A stretch of DNA of 64,000 nt, taken from NCBI GenBank assembly GCA_019925095.2, contig CM034414.1, positions 3,636,001-3,700,000 of the forward strand, read 5' to 3'. A program made the position numbers and the translations under genes. This stretch comes from Dendrolimus kikuchii. Taxonomy: Eukaryota; Arthropoda; Insecta; Lepidoptera; Lasiocampidae. The notes beneath the pieces were generated by a model. That model was not told the origin of the DNA and did not search any database. It was given only the letters and a program-made list of their open reading frames with translations. Below are positions 31,166 to 40,682 of this stretch, piece by piece (within the stretch, counting starts at the first letter, position 1; each line of letters begins with the position of its first letter).

Positions 31166-31650
31166 TACATACATACATACATACATAACTTCACGCCAGT
31201 TCCCTTGTGGGGTAGGCACGAACAACAGAGCGCCATTTAGGCCCATTCTTACACACCTCACTTGCTTCTTTGACATTCATAACTCTTGTCATGCACGCTC
31301 GCCTGTTTTTAAGGCTCCTGACATCACCTTCTGCTAGTACACGATCAATTTGATCATGGAAGGTGTGTCGTGGCCTTCCACGACTTCTGCATCCATCCAC
31401 TTTTGCATTGTATAGTCATTCTTTCCACATGCCCGAACCACCGGAGCATTCCTTTCCTTGCCTTCACCCCGACACTCTCTTTCAGACCAACTCTCTTTCT
31501 TACTTCGGTATTACGAACGCGGTCCGCGAGCGTCACTCCGCAGATTTTGCGCAGCGCTAGCATCTCGACCGCGTTTACTCTACTTTCATGCTCTCTCTTC
31601 CATACCCAACTCTCGCTTCGATACGTGAGCGTAGGTACCAGCACCGCGTT
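31166..31650 (-). mobile_element. Family B RTE LINE 3' end, ~485 bp
   Basis: The CATACATACATA tail is at the left. The minus strand encodes LVPTLTYRSESWVWKREHES through YPTRELA, with an in-frame deletion near 31415 (loss of HDERMTKQI). 5'-truncated at 31650. No clean target-site duplication was seen. Confidence 0.85.
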
Positions 31651-32003
31651 GTGTATTTTGTAATTAATTGTAACATTATTTTGTAAGGCGGATATGTGTG
31701 AGTCTCATGTTGTGTTTGTCGTTGCAACTTGTAATATTGCTAACTAATTATCAAACGACACCATAAATATAATAATCTATGTTCTTTAACTTTGCTTTGA
31801 TTATTCAATATTAGCCTTTGGTTACATAAATAACTACCGGTTGTGATGACATTCGTTCATGAAACGGATGCGCGGTAATTAGCGATTCTTCTCAACAGCA
31901 AATTACCATCTGAAATTAGAAGTTGTTTCTTAGTTATAGAACGGCTTCTAAATTCATCTCATGATTAGGTTAGGTAATAAGTATAATAAGTTGACCCTTA
32001 ACC

Positions 32004-32200
32004 CTATTTTAAGTCAATTTATCGATATATCACCAAAAAGCCGCAAGACTAACTATCGCTATCTCGTAATATACCAAGAAAATATACCCATTTCATACAA
32101 ATCATAGAACTCCTATATAAACAGAGTGAGACAACAACACAAAAACGATCACGTGCATAAATGCGATCTGCACTGTTATCGCGGACACATATGTGCTAAA
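32004..32200 (+). repeat. Dispersed repeat, copy at 40.69 kb
   Basis: TTATCGATATATCACC, CGCAAGACTAACTATCGCTA and ATATAAACAGAGTGAGACAA match 40683-40880 closely. Confidence 0.7.
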
Positions 32201-32433
32201 TCAATGGATCAAATATGTAACATGTGGTTTTTTTAAAGTAAACTTACAAAGTTAGTGTTTATATTTTAATAAGATTTTTATGGTTTAAATTGGAAATATT
32301 CAGGGACATGTAGTATAGTGTATATATAGTATATATGTGTGTATAGTATAGATGTGTATGTATATATAGGCGAAAATACGATCTTCGTTCTTCTCTCTTC
32401 TTCGTTTTTGCATGAGTACCTATAAGTGCTTAC

Positions 32434-32746
32434 CTATCCGTGCAGGAACAAAGAAAGAATACAATTTCCTGTGACCAGGCGGCCTGTCGTAAGAGGCGAC
32501 AAAACAACACACGGCTAGGTGGTAGGGTATTTGCCTGTCTGGATGGCTACCACCTCTGGTCTAGAGTACGCCGCGATAACAACCTTGAGTTGTATTACGG
32601 CATTAGTGACCAGGTTGCAGTATCCCTTAACAGAGTAGCAACGCATTTGTAGTACCTTTGGTGTTGCAAATGTCCATAGGCGATGGTAATCGCTTTCCGT
32701 CAAGTGGGCCGTCTGCCTGTCTGCTGAACTTTGGCAATAAAAAAAA
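32434..32746 (+). repeat. Family A repeat, near full length
   Basis: TATCCGTGCAGGAACAAAGA to TTTGGCAATAAAAAAAATG. Its A-rich end is about 48 bp upstream of the exon 6 acceptor. Confidence 0.87.
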
Positions 32747-32794
32747 TGTACATCAGAGAGACGGTCGATCTGATGGAAATTTTTGGTTCTGTAG

Positions 32795-32931
32795 GTTTTG
32801 TATTCTCTGCCCACCCTGGCCGTATTGTATGGCGGACTGTCCTCATGGGTCTACTGATCCAGTTCATCTTCGGACTGCTCTTCATCAGGTGGGATGACGG
32901 ACGGATCGCGTTGCAGTGTTTCTCTGACAAG
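32795..32931 (+). CDS. CNT: CNT nucleoside transporter, exon 6
   Basis: Acceptor TTTTTGGTTCTGTAG, donor GTATGT; phase 1 in, phase 0 out. It encodes GFVFSAHPGRIVWRTVLMGL, LIQFIFGLLFIRWDDGRIAL and QCFSDK. WRTV..GL..QFIFGLL..R is one of the most conserved SLC28 blocks (interfacial helix before TM5). After DK other family members continue with about 30 residues containing an FVFG or FVYG motif; no exon for these was found in the next intron. Confidence 0.93.
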
Positions 32932-33035
32932 GTATGTTTCAAGCTGTTTTCTGTTACACCTTCCTTCAACAATAATAAATGTTTATTTTCTTTTCCCTCC
33001 ATATGCCTAAAATCAAAAGTTTTTAAATAATATAT

Positions 33036-33492
33036 TGTTACGAGTTGCAGGACTCGCATTAAAATGCCGTTAGAATTATTATAGAATTTATTAGAACTAT
33101 ACAAACACGTATAACAGAGGTACAAATATAACTGAACACAACTAGTCCAAACGTAATGCACGATTCAATAACACGCGCAAAATCCGTCACTAAATAGATT
33201 ACCGAATGTACACAAGTGTTACCTCGCGGCTGGTTATCCCTCGACTGCCGATCTCTCCATTAGGCCATTGCTTTATACTGCTCCGATACAATATGTCCCT
33301 CGCCCGCGTGGACTGAACTTCTTAGAATCACACCTGGCTAATGACTACCATAAAAGATTACAATACACAATGGCCTGTTTTTCTAATTACAAATTTTAAA
33401 CACAAAGTAAACATAGTCCAAATGCCAAAAAAGTAAGTGTTTCTACAGACGCAGGTGTGAATTTGTCTTTTGTCGGCATTCAGGTCGTAACA
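33036..33492 (+). mobile_element. Family G solo LTR, 457 bp, 4-bp target-site duplication ATAT
   Basis: TGTTACGAGTTGCAGG to CAGGTCGTAACA, with perfect 8-bp inverted ends TGTTACGA/TCGTAACA. ATAT lies at 33032-33035 and 33493-33496. Best-preserved copy of the family; located in intron 6. Confidence 0.92.
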
Positions 33493-33502
33493 ATATCATA
33501 CT

Positions 33503-33720
33503 AGCTGAGCCCGCAAACGTCGTTTTGCCATATAAATGATTTCTAGTGAATATTTTTGTAGTTAAATGGAAAATAACTAACTTATTGTTCTGATCCCTAC
33601 TCTGTGGTTTTTGCTGGGTGAGAAGTGACCCCGGTAGACGCCTGATCTATTGATAATTGATCAGTTATCGACCACTGAGAGTTGAAGATTATTACAATTT
33701 ACAGTACTAATATTGCTATT
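33503..33720. other. Probable dispersed repeat, no second copy here
   Basis: CTAGCTGAGCCCGCAAACGT and GTAGACGCCTGATCTATTGA look like a common genomic repeat, but nothing in the window confirms this. Non-coding. Confidence 0.3.
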
Positions 33721-33749
33721 TAAAAAATGAGGGTTGGTGGTAGAAGGTT

Positions 33750-33905
33750 TAAAATTATGAACGGCCGGTTGGCCGTCCTAAGTATCGCTAGAAAGATAGA
33801 GTGGAAGCTGACCTGACTGAACTTTAACCCTGCAACGGACAAGACACTGCAAGACGGAGGCAAAAACTCACTTTGGGTTGCTGAGCCAACCGACTTAGTT
33901 GGTTC
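33750..33905 (+). pseudogene. Second RTE-like LINE, C-terminal fragment
   Basis: The + strand reads GRPKYR, a stop, KDRVEADLTEL and later QKLTLGC. This is homologous to the RPKYRWKHRVEADLAALQV segment at 14.7-14.85 kb. It is heavily decayed. Confidence 0.65.
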
Positions 33906-34200
33906 GATACTTAATAATGATTGTTTTGTGTAATACTTGCAACAACTCAAAAGGGTTTATGGTAATAAAAGAACAGCAAAACTGGTCACAATATTTATAA
34001 TCAGAGAAACTTACGGCTCACATACATGTTATCCACTGATTTTTCACACTCAACAAGCATTTTTAGAACACCTCGCCATTCCTCAAACAATTTTACAGTA
34101 TAAGAAACTTAGCAAATTGGCACAACCGATAACGGATTGAAGTCATTGATAAACTATTTTAATTAAAGGGGTTATGAATGAGAAGAATTCAATACATTAT
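33906..34200. other. No gene recognised
   Basis: A 67-codon frame (33937-34140, LKRVYGNKRTAKLVTIFIIR start) is open but shows no known motif and no splice-flanked structure. I do not assert that it is coding. Confidence 0.25.
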
Positions 34201-34370
34201 GTGTAAAAATTTTAGATAATATTTTATATAAGATATTATATAAAATATTATACTTTAAGTTTTACATGTAATAAAATGAACCGAACATAAAAATAAAATG
34301 TAGTGAATACCGTCTATATACAAATTGAGAGATTTTGAATTATAATCTGTGCACAATTACCACATATTAG
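34200..34370. repeat. Dispersed AT-rich repeat, partner of 21.95 kb
   Basis: TTTTACATGTAATAAAATG and AGATTTTGAATTATAATCTG match the earlier copy. Confidence 0.6.
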
Positions 34371-34379
34371 AGATAAATA

Positions 34380-34703
34380 GGAGTTTTTGACGGGAACTGA
34401 AAGGAGATGTTGTGCTGTGCAGTTTTATTTTCTAAAAATGTGTAAAATTACCCTAAAATGAACAATATTTGTAGGATATTGATAGTTTTTGAGTAGTAAT
34501 TATGTGTTTTGTGAGAAATGTGGATTGTATAGTCAAATGTGGTCTTTTGAGTTGTCACAAGAACTCCGTTGAATGGCACCAGCTGATAACCTCCAGTTCA
34601 GCTGTGCTACACATAGGCATAAGAAAATGAAGAAACTATATTGTAAACTAAGATCTGGCTTAAAGGCCTAGCTAAGCCATAAACTTTAATAAAAAAAAAA
34701 ATT
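34380..34703 (+). mobile_element. Family D short retroposon, 10-bp target-site duplication
   Basis: GGAGTTTTTGACGGGAACTG to TTTAATAAAAAAAAAAATT. GAGATAAATA is duplicated at 34370-34379 and 34704-34713. Longest of the four copies with a clean poly(A) end; it is inserted in the AT-rich repeat whose other half continues at 34722. Confidence 0.9.
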
Positions 34704-34713
34704 GAGATAAATA

Positions 34714-34925
34714 TTATTACATAAAATTATGTTAAATTATAGACCACTACTTATTCTATACAAAACAGGCGCTAATCACCGAATAAATAAAAATATAACA
34801 TTATTATTCAATTAAGCAAAAGGCCAATTGTATCGTTCAGAAATAAGAGGGTACATAAGAAAATTAATTATTAACTTTAAAAAACATTACAGGAACAACT
34901 ATGCTAAATAACTATAAAGTCTGTA
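34714..34925 (+). repeat. Dispersed AT-rich repeat, partner of 23.2 kb
   Basis: ACATAAAATTATGTTAAATT and GGCGCTAATCACCGAATAAA match 23208-23410. Confidence 0.6.
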
Positions 34926-35262
34926 ACAATAGTTCACGACAGGTTGATATGGGAATTTTCTAGTGATGTGACATCATCACATCAGGTAGTCGATATCTAT
35001 TTTTTTTTTGTATTACACAACAAAATTAGAGTAAAATTATTACCACCTTTTTATTTCAAACTAGCGGTTTTGGCAGATGTCGTCTTGCCCTGAAAAAAAT
35101 CTAGAACCCTATTCCAGCGCCACCTAACGGGTTTAATTGTGAATCTAAACCATCCGCGGACCAACTGAAACACTAATTTTTTTACACCTTGGGTTACATT
35201 ATTGAAGTTTTAGTAGGGATCCCTAATTTTTTTCTATTAATAAATTTTTAATAGAAAAAAAA
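34926..35262. other. No gene seen
   Basis: AT-rich. ACACCTTGGGTTACATTA and GTAGGGATCCCTAAT are the inverse of sequence near 11725-11775, so part is a dispersed repeat. Confidence 0.4.
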
Positions 35263-35263
35263 T

Positions 35264-35457
35264 ATACATACATACATACATAACTTCACGCCAGTTCCCT
35301 TGCGGGGTAGGCACGAACAGCAGAGCGCCATTTAGGCTTATTCTTACACACCTCACTTGCTTCTTTGACATATATAACTCTTGTCATGCACGCTCGTCTG
35401 TTCTTAAGGCTCCTAACATCACCTTCTGCTAGTACACGATCAATTTGATCATGGAAA
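35264..35457 (-). mobile_element. Family B RTE LINE 3' end fragment
   Basis: An ATACATACATACATAACTTC tail and the terminal ORF codons on the minus strand, ending at TTGATCATGG. AAATAT on both sides may be a short target-site duplication. Confidence 0.83.
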
Positions 35458-35569
35458 TATCATTTTTAAAAACATGCCATTGCAGTATACCTAATCTGAA
35501 AAAGGTTTTAACATGATTAACAGAATATTTATAACTATAATTTTTCTTGTTATAGTATAATATTACTAG

Positions 35570-36230
35570 GATATGCCCGCGACTTCGTCCACGCTTGACT
35601 TGAAATTCCCGCGGGATTCCCGGAACACAAACGGCCTTACTTATAATAATCTCGTTAAGAAACGATTAGGCATCTCTTAAGTAAGAGAATCTGAATCAGA
35701 CCCTAATCAATGAATATCTTTTTTCACTTATAAACGTATATTACCTGTTGCTTACCTAAGAGGAGCACAGATAAACGAAATTCGAATGATTAACGTAGGT
35801 TGTACCCAAAATATTGGACTAAAGAGGAGTTTATGGGTAAAAGTTACATTAATCAGTTGCTGAGCAGTTTCTTTAAATTTAAGAAACGATTATAAGTAAG
35901 GTCCAAAGTATCACAGCATTTAAACAAGAATGTAAGCTTTCGTTATACTGAAAACTGTATCGGAAAAGGCCAATTTTTATGCACCCGAACAACTTCAAAC
36001 CGCTCCCGGGAAAATTCCCGTAGGATTTCCGGGATAAAAGTGTCACACATTTTACTACATAAAATTTTCTATCGAACGGTGAAGAAGTCGTATTTAAAAT
36101 AATTCCCAGAAAAAGTCCCGCGGGATTCTCAGGATAAAAAATAGTGCAGATTTTGTCATGTTTGTAAAGAATGGGGTGGTGTGATATAGTTTTAAAACAT
36201 GGAATGTCGGCGACACAACTGTCCATATCG
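35570..36230. repeat. Repeat-like sequence with CCCGCGGGATTCC motifs
   Basis: CCCGCGACTTCGTCC at 35578, CCCGCGGGATTCCCGG at 35610 and CCCGCGGGATTCTCAGG at 36116 suggest a dispersed, possibly SINE-like family. A similar GCCCGCGACTTCGTTCG start is at 49626. The 115-residue minus-strand frame (35879-36226) is not recognised. Confidence 0.45.
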
Positions 36231-36290
36231 TGAACTTTTTAGCTAACCTCATGTTTGCTTGCCCACTGTTGGGCAATGGTAAAATCCCAA

Positions 36291-36652
36291 TAATACCGCT
36301 TCGGGGGGCCTTTAGCTATCAAGGGAGCAAAGGATTCATCACCCCCGCTGACGAAGTGAATGAATTCCCGGGGCACATTCAGGCACTTTTTGCGCTGGAT
36401 CGGACTGGGCGTAACTACGTTCTAAGTCTCAGCCTTTCCTACATAAAAAGCGCGGGGCATATGGGAGGAGGGTGGTTTTAGTGGGTAGTGGCTGTTGCCC
36501 GTGCAACTTCTCTGAGTCTCCACACAAGCTGGCTTGATTATTGTTCGGATTGCCCCTTATCAAAGGGGAAAGCCTTCATGACAACTATGGTCTAATCCCT
36601 TGCAAAGGACCCAGTATTGTGCGTAAATAGCATTTCCCCCGCCTTAAAAAAA
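36291..36652 (+). mobile_element. Family E poly(A) retroposon, 16-bp target-site duplication
   Basis: TAATACCGCTTCGGGGGGCC to CCCGCCTTAAAAAAAA. AATGGTAAAATCCCAA is repeated exactly at 36275-36290 and 36653-36668. It extends 112 bp further 5' than the copy at 18980. Confidence 0.93.
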
Positions 36653-36811
36653 AATGGTAAAATCCCAAATATTTCCACTGGTTACGTTTCCTATGAAATA
36701 TAATGAAGATTTCGTATGATTATTTTTCAATGATTAATATTTTTGATTGTTTACCTGATTTTACGAGAAAAGAGTCCGCCATCCTAGGGGTTTAATTATA
36801 ATTCTTTCCAG

Positions 36812-36973
36812 ACCCTTCCAGTAATCTTCTTCGTCAGCATGTTGGTGGAAATACTGTTCTTCTGGGGTGCTTTGCAGTGGGTGTGCCTAAAATTAGGTCA
36901 GATCCTGCAAGCAGCCACAAAAACCACTGTCTGCGAGAGTGTTATAGCTGTTGGAAATGTATTTTTAGGAATG
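36812..36973 (+). CDS. CNT: CNT nucleoside transporter, exon 7 (recognised)
   Basis: Acceptor AATTCTTTCCAG, donor GTAAGT; phase 0 at both ends, 54 codons. It encodes TLPVIFFVSMLVEILFFWGA, LQWVCLKLGQILQAATKTTV and CESVIAVGNVFLGM. LP.I.FF....L...G..Q and E....AGN.F are the classic CNT motifs leading into helical hairpin 1. The last residues, GM, occupy the position of Gly313-Met314 in human CNT2 (Ser-Gln in CNT1), residues shown by mutagenesis to govern purine versus pyrimidine selectivity. Confidence 0.93.
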
Positions 36974-37126
36974 GTAAGTATATAGACATCTGACTTAGAA
37001 CTATTTATGGTGTAGCATTTTAATAAATGCAAATTTAGTAAAATTTTATTTTGTTCAAAGTACCTACTTACAACAGTAATTTTATATTTTCTTAAGTTTT
37101 CGCGACTAGTATACATAATAAAACTA

Positions 37127-37139
37127 TGTTTTAACCCTC
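37127..37139 (+). repeat. Target-site duplication, left copy, of nested LINE
   Basis: TGTTTTAACCCTC here is repeated exactly at 40667-40679 and brackets the whole LINE-in-LINE nest. Confidence 0.92.
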
Positions 37140-37351
37140 TTCTTCTTCTTCTTCTTCTGCGAACGGGCGGTTTCCGCAACTCGACGACGAAGCGCCTATT
37201 TTGCGTGCGAGGGTGGATGAGGGTTTACTCCATCCAGCCCGTCCAGATACTTCGCCCTGTATTGGGCCACCTCTCCGCATTCAAGCAGGACATGGGCGGC
37301 TGTTTCTTCTTCCTCCAAGCATGCTCTGCACAGGGGGCTGTCAGTGACACC

Positions 37352-37569
37352 TATATATAATAATAATAATAATAATAATTCTTTATTAAAGTTTCTGCCT
37401 TAACATTAGATACATTGGTGGTGGGAATCTTCTTGTAAGTAAGAAATACCTGTATCAGAAGATTCCACTCTTCACGTTGACAACAACAGCTACATAAATG
37501 TATATATCTATTACAACCAAAAAAGAGAAAAATAAAATAAAAAATAATATATATATGTATATTTGCGCG

Positions 37570-37626
<57 letters not shown>

Positions 37627-37627
37627 C

Positions 37628-37658
<31 letters not shown>

Positions 37659-39664
37659 TGTGTGACTGTGTATTTGATTTTTAAATAAGTGCATCGAGTA
37701 TTAGAGAGGAATTAATCAGCATTTCTATTTCATCATATGTTTTAAATTTTAACCATTTTGAAACAGCCACTTTACAGTTATAGTAGTTCATGGGATATAT
37801 ATTTAGTTTGTTGTGTATTCTTCTATATATAAGTTTAGATTGTCGATCATACTGACGAGAAGCAAATGTAGTTTTTGTAATGTGAGTTAGGATTCTAAAG
37901 TTTCTTCTACCTATACTGAGAGATTCGTCATAGTCGCTCTTTTTATGTTCTTTCAAGGTAATATATAAAACGTATAACTTTCTAATACTAAGAACGTCAG
38001 ACAAGGAATATAACATTTCAGTAGAGAATCTGTAGTGTTTAAAGAGCATTACTTTAAGAAGGGAGCGTTGAGCTCTTTCAATATCAATGAATTTTGATTT
38101 GATGGCACCACCCCATACTGGTATACAGTAGGTGATCACGGATTGACAAAGAGCGACGTATATTTTAAATAAAAGGTCTTTTGAAGTAACATGTCTCAAC
38201 ATTCTAAAAGTCCAAGTCAATTTACGAATGCGATTAGCTAAAATGTCCACTTGTGTATGCCAAGAAAGACGTTGGTCAATCGTAACCCCTAGATACTTGC
38301 AACTAGTAACCTTCTCAATGGAAGAACATGCACAATTAGTATTATTGTTGCCACCACAGTTGTGAATTTTTATTGTAAAATTACTTTCTGGTTGTAAATT
38401 GTTATGGATGGAAAAACATATATAGTTAGTTTTTTGAGCGTTTAGCGTGAGAAGATTAGCTCTAAGCCAGTTAGCTACTTCAGAAAGGCCGCGTTCAGTA
38501 CTATTTTTTACGTCCTCCCAAGAATTACCGGTAAACACCAATGCTGTGTCATCTGCGTAAGAGAAAACTTGACCGTATCTTAATTCCATGTTACATAAGC
38601 TGTTTATGTACACCAAGAAAAGCGTTGGGCCAAGGACACTGCCTTGTGGAATTCCGTAAGAAATATTCGTATTAGAACTTATATGTGATCCAATTTTAAC
38701 ATACTGTGACCTATTATTTAGATAATCTTTTAATAAATCTAGTGGAACACCTCTTATACCAATCTGCTCCAGTTTTTTCTCAAGAATGGGTATAGAAACG
38801 GTATCAAATGCTTTTTTTAAGTCTAGAAAAACCGTTAGACACTTTTTGCTTTTGTCAAGCTGGTCTACTATTAAAGATGTTAGAGATGTTACTGCATCTT
38901 GTGTAGATATACCACTTCTAAATCCAAATTGTGATCGTGATAGAATAGAAAATTTTTCTAAGTATTTTAAGATTCTCTTATTAATCAATTTCTCAATTAT
39001 TTTGGAAATAGCTGGTAAAACGGAAATAGGCCGGTAATTATTGATGTCTTTTCTATCGCCATTCTTGTGCACTGGAGTAATGATAGCTTGTTTTAAAGGA
39101 ACCGGAAAAACACCTTTACTGAAACACAAGTTCGCCAGATGAGTGATGATAGGCACAACATGAGTGTTTGCAAATTTTAAGAAACTGATATTAATATTAT
39201 CGTAACCTGGGGAACTATTAGATTTAAGGCTCATTAGGATGCTGTGAACTTCTTCTGGGTCAGAATCAAGTAATACAAATGAAGTAAGTAAGGATTGAGC
39301 GGAAACCGTTCTTTCGTGACACATGGAGTTGCTGTTTAAGATGTTTTCAGCTAAGTTTTTTCCTATATTGGCAAAGTAATTGTTTATGTAATTGATAGAA
39401 CAGTTAGTTGTTTCTTTCAAATTCAGTAGTTCTGTATTGTCTGTTTTATGTTTAGTTAGATTAGTAATATCTTTTATAGCCTTCCATAAGCATTTGGGGT
39501 TATTACTAGATTCTTCAAGCACTTTTCTTTGATAATCTCTTTTTAATTTTTTAATTAAGTTGTTACAATAATTCCGATAACGTTTATATGTGACAACTGC
39601 GGTTTCGTCATGTGGGTCAGTTTTTACTTTTTTTTGCATACAGTTTCTATTTTTTATACAACGC
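37352..39664 (-). mobile_element. Inner LINE (CR1/Jockey-type RT), 5'-truncated, nested
   Basis: The insert lies between LFNI and GVTDS codons of the outer element. Its 3' end, at the left, is TTAATAAAG followed by an (ATT)n run. The 3' UTR includes a long (CA)n tract (37569-37662 in + as GT). The endonuclease domain and 5' end are missing. The boundary is uncertain by a few bases because AT-rich sequence meets AT-rich sequence. Confidence 0.85.
37569..37662. repeat. (GT)n microsatellite with (GC)n and (GA)n interruptions
   Basis: Nearly uninterrupted GT dinucleotides with a CGCGCGCG patch at 37619-37627 and GAGAGAGAGA at 37648-37657. It lies inside the inner LINE 3' UTR. Confidence 0.95.
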
Positions 39665-39711
39665 AATATTAAAAAGATGTCTGTTAAAATTGCCATGTCC
39701 AGTGGCTGCAC
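37681..39711 (-). CDS. LINE reverse transcriptase, intact RT domain, 5'-truncated
   Basis: A continuous 676-codon frame; the first ~16 codons belong to the outer element's DNA and are not native. From LRCIKNRNCMQKK onward it is the LINE ORF2. The linker has YRNYCNNLIKKLKRDY. RT motifs follow in order: YRPISVLPAISKIIEKLI, SQFGFRSGISTQDA, FLDLKKAFDTVSIPIL (catalytic Asp), GIPQGSVLGPTLFLVYINSL, FSYADDTALVF (FADD box) and a YLGVTID thumb motif. The C-terminus is LINE-like with LYVLYITLKEHK. It copies RNA into DNA at nicked target sites. The upstream endonuclease is absent, so this copy cannot move on its own. The lack of stops suggests a recent insertion. CR1/Jockey/Daphne relatives are the likely group; the exact clade is not certain. 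Confidence 0.88.
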   Translation of the reverse strand: MQPLDMAILTDIFLILRCIKNRNCMQKKVKTDPHDETAVVTYKRYRNYCNNLIKKLKRDYQRKVLEESSNNPKCLWKAIKDITNLTKHKTDNTELLNLKETTNCSINYINNYFANIGKNLAENILNSNSMCHERTVSAQSLLTSFVLLDSDPEEVHSILMSLKSNSSPGYDNINISFLKFANTHVVPIITHLANLCFSKGVFPVPLKQAIITPVHKNGDRKDINNYRPISVLPAISKIIEKLINKRILKYLEKFSILSRSQFGFRSGISTQDAVTSLTSLIVDQLDKSKKCLTVFLDLKKAFDTVSIPILEKKLEQIGIRGVPLDLLKDYLNNRSQYVKIGSHISSNTNISYGIPQGSVLGPTLFLVYINSLCNMELRYGQVFSYADDTALVFTGNSWEDVKNSTERGLSEVANWLRANLLTLNAQKTNYICFSIHNNLQPESNFTIKIHNCGGNNNTNCACSSIEKVTSCKYLGVTIDQRLSWHTQVDILANRIRKLTWTFRMLRHVTSKDLLFKIYVALCQSVITYCIPVWGGAIKSKFIDIERAQRSLLKVMLFKHYRFSTEMLYSLSDVLSIRKLYVLYITLKEHKKSDYDESLSIGRRNFRILTHITKTTFASRQYDRQSKLIYRRIHNKLNIYPMNYYNCKVAVSKWLKFKTYDEIEMLINSSLILDALI

Positions 39712-40666
39712 TAATAACTAGCCTCAGCCGGGACCGACTGAGCTTTAAGATGTTCCTGGAGAAATGCAGGTTTAGCCGAGGCATTGCCAGCTTGGCTTGC
39801 CTGCAATCCTCCAGGTTGTCCCAGAGTTGCTGATGTAGTGCCCTTGTCCTTTGATTTATGTAGTTTCTAAACCAACTGTGCGACAAAGGCAGGAAAGGCT
39901 CCGGTCCAACTGGTTGGGTTTCGGAACCTCTCCTTGCTAATTGATCTGCCGCATCATTACCTCGGGCACCACTGTGTCCTTTGATCCATTGAAGGGTCAA
40001 GGTATTGTTCTTACCTGCCGCCTCGTTTAGAGCCGAGTGGCATTCGTATATTAGATTTGAATAAATAACCCTGCTACTAAGGGCTTGTAGTACCGACCTG
40101 CTATCCGAGAGTATTCTGATGCTGTGATCATTGACATCTCTAGCAACGATTGCTTTAGCTGCAAGCAGAATGCCCATGCACTCTGCTTGATATACTGTAT
40201 TAAACTTACCCAGGGGCTCGGATATGTTAATATTTAGGTCTTCCGAGAAGACTCCCGTGCCTGAGCCCGAGCTAGTCTTTGACCCATCAGTGTAGAGGCT
40301 AAGCTCATGATGGGAAAGATAACTGTCGTTACCTTCCACGAGTTCAACCTTGTATTTTTTGTCGAAAATGAAAGCTTTCTCTATTCTGTCACTGACCGCT
40401 TCCACCAAGGGTGAGTTGGACCAGGCTTCCGAGAGAATGCTGAAATGTCTTACCTTGTCAAACCTAAGTGTTTTCAGGTGTTTTAATCTTAGGGTCGCCA
40501 TTGCTGCCTCTTGTTGTACAAACAGGTGCAGTGGAGGGATGCTAAGAGCTATTTCTAGGGCCGCGGTGGGCGTTGTCCTCATACAACCCGTCACAGCGCA
40601 GCACGCTTGCCTTTGTAGTCTCTGAAGTTTGGCCGTGCAGGTCGCAAGCTTAGTCCTTGTCCACCT
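39647..40666 (-). pseudogene. RNase H domain of the outer LINE
   Basis: The frame spans 40756-39647, but only the part inside the element (from TRWTRTKLATCTAKLQRLQR, about 40670) is native; the first ~25 codons come from flanking DNA. QACCAVTGCMRTTPTAALE is the pre-RNase H block. RNase H motifs follow: LSLYTDGSKTSSGSG (first Asp), AECMGILLAAKAI (Glu), ILSDSRSVLQAL (Asp) and WIKGHSGARGNDAADQLAR (His/Asp). All four catalytic positions are kept. The domain is followed by NFNRHLFNI, where the inner LINE interrupts the ORF. The RT core is lost by 5' truncation. Confidence 0.85.
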
Positions 40667-40679
40667 TGTTTTAACCCTC
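40667..40679 (+). repeat. Target-site duplication, right copy, of nested LINE
   Basis: TGTTTTAACCCTC, identical to 37127-37139. Confidence 0.92.
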
Positions 40680-40682
40680 AAG

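Larger units (their letters stand above)
37140..40666 (-). mobile_element. RNase H-bearing LINE (5'-truncated), interrupted by a second LINE
   Basis: The outer element consists of 39665-40666 (end of RT region and RNase H) and 37140-37351 (C-terminus and 3' end). The RNase H part ends at NFNRHLFNI. The frame resumes on the other side of the inner LINE as GVTDSPLCRACLEEEETAA and HVLLECGE, a Cys/His-type zinc-knuckle tail typical of R1/I/LOA-group LINEs. The 3' end is a (GAA)n tract next to the 13-bp target-site duplication. Its own length without the inner element is about 1.2 kb. Confidence 0.88.

Noticed and set aside
36094..36226. Minus-strand frames of 115 and 60 residues around 35.9-36.3 kb as a gene
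   Set aside because: They overlap repeat-like CCCGCGGGATTCC sequence, have no recognised motif and no splice-site support.
32932..36811. ORF at 33937-34140 as the missing transporter exon
   Set aside because: It has no FVFG/FVYG motif, is hydrophilic where membrane sequence is expected, and lacks a suitable acceptor/donor pair.
39647..39711. Overlap of RT and RNase H frames as a programmed frameshift in one LINE
   Set aside because: The RNase H frame resumes as GVTDSPLCRACLE beyond the RT element, so these are two nested elements.
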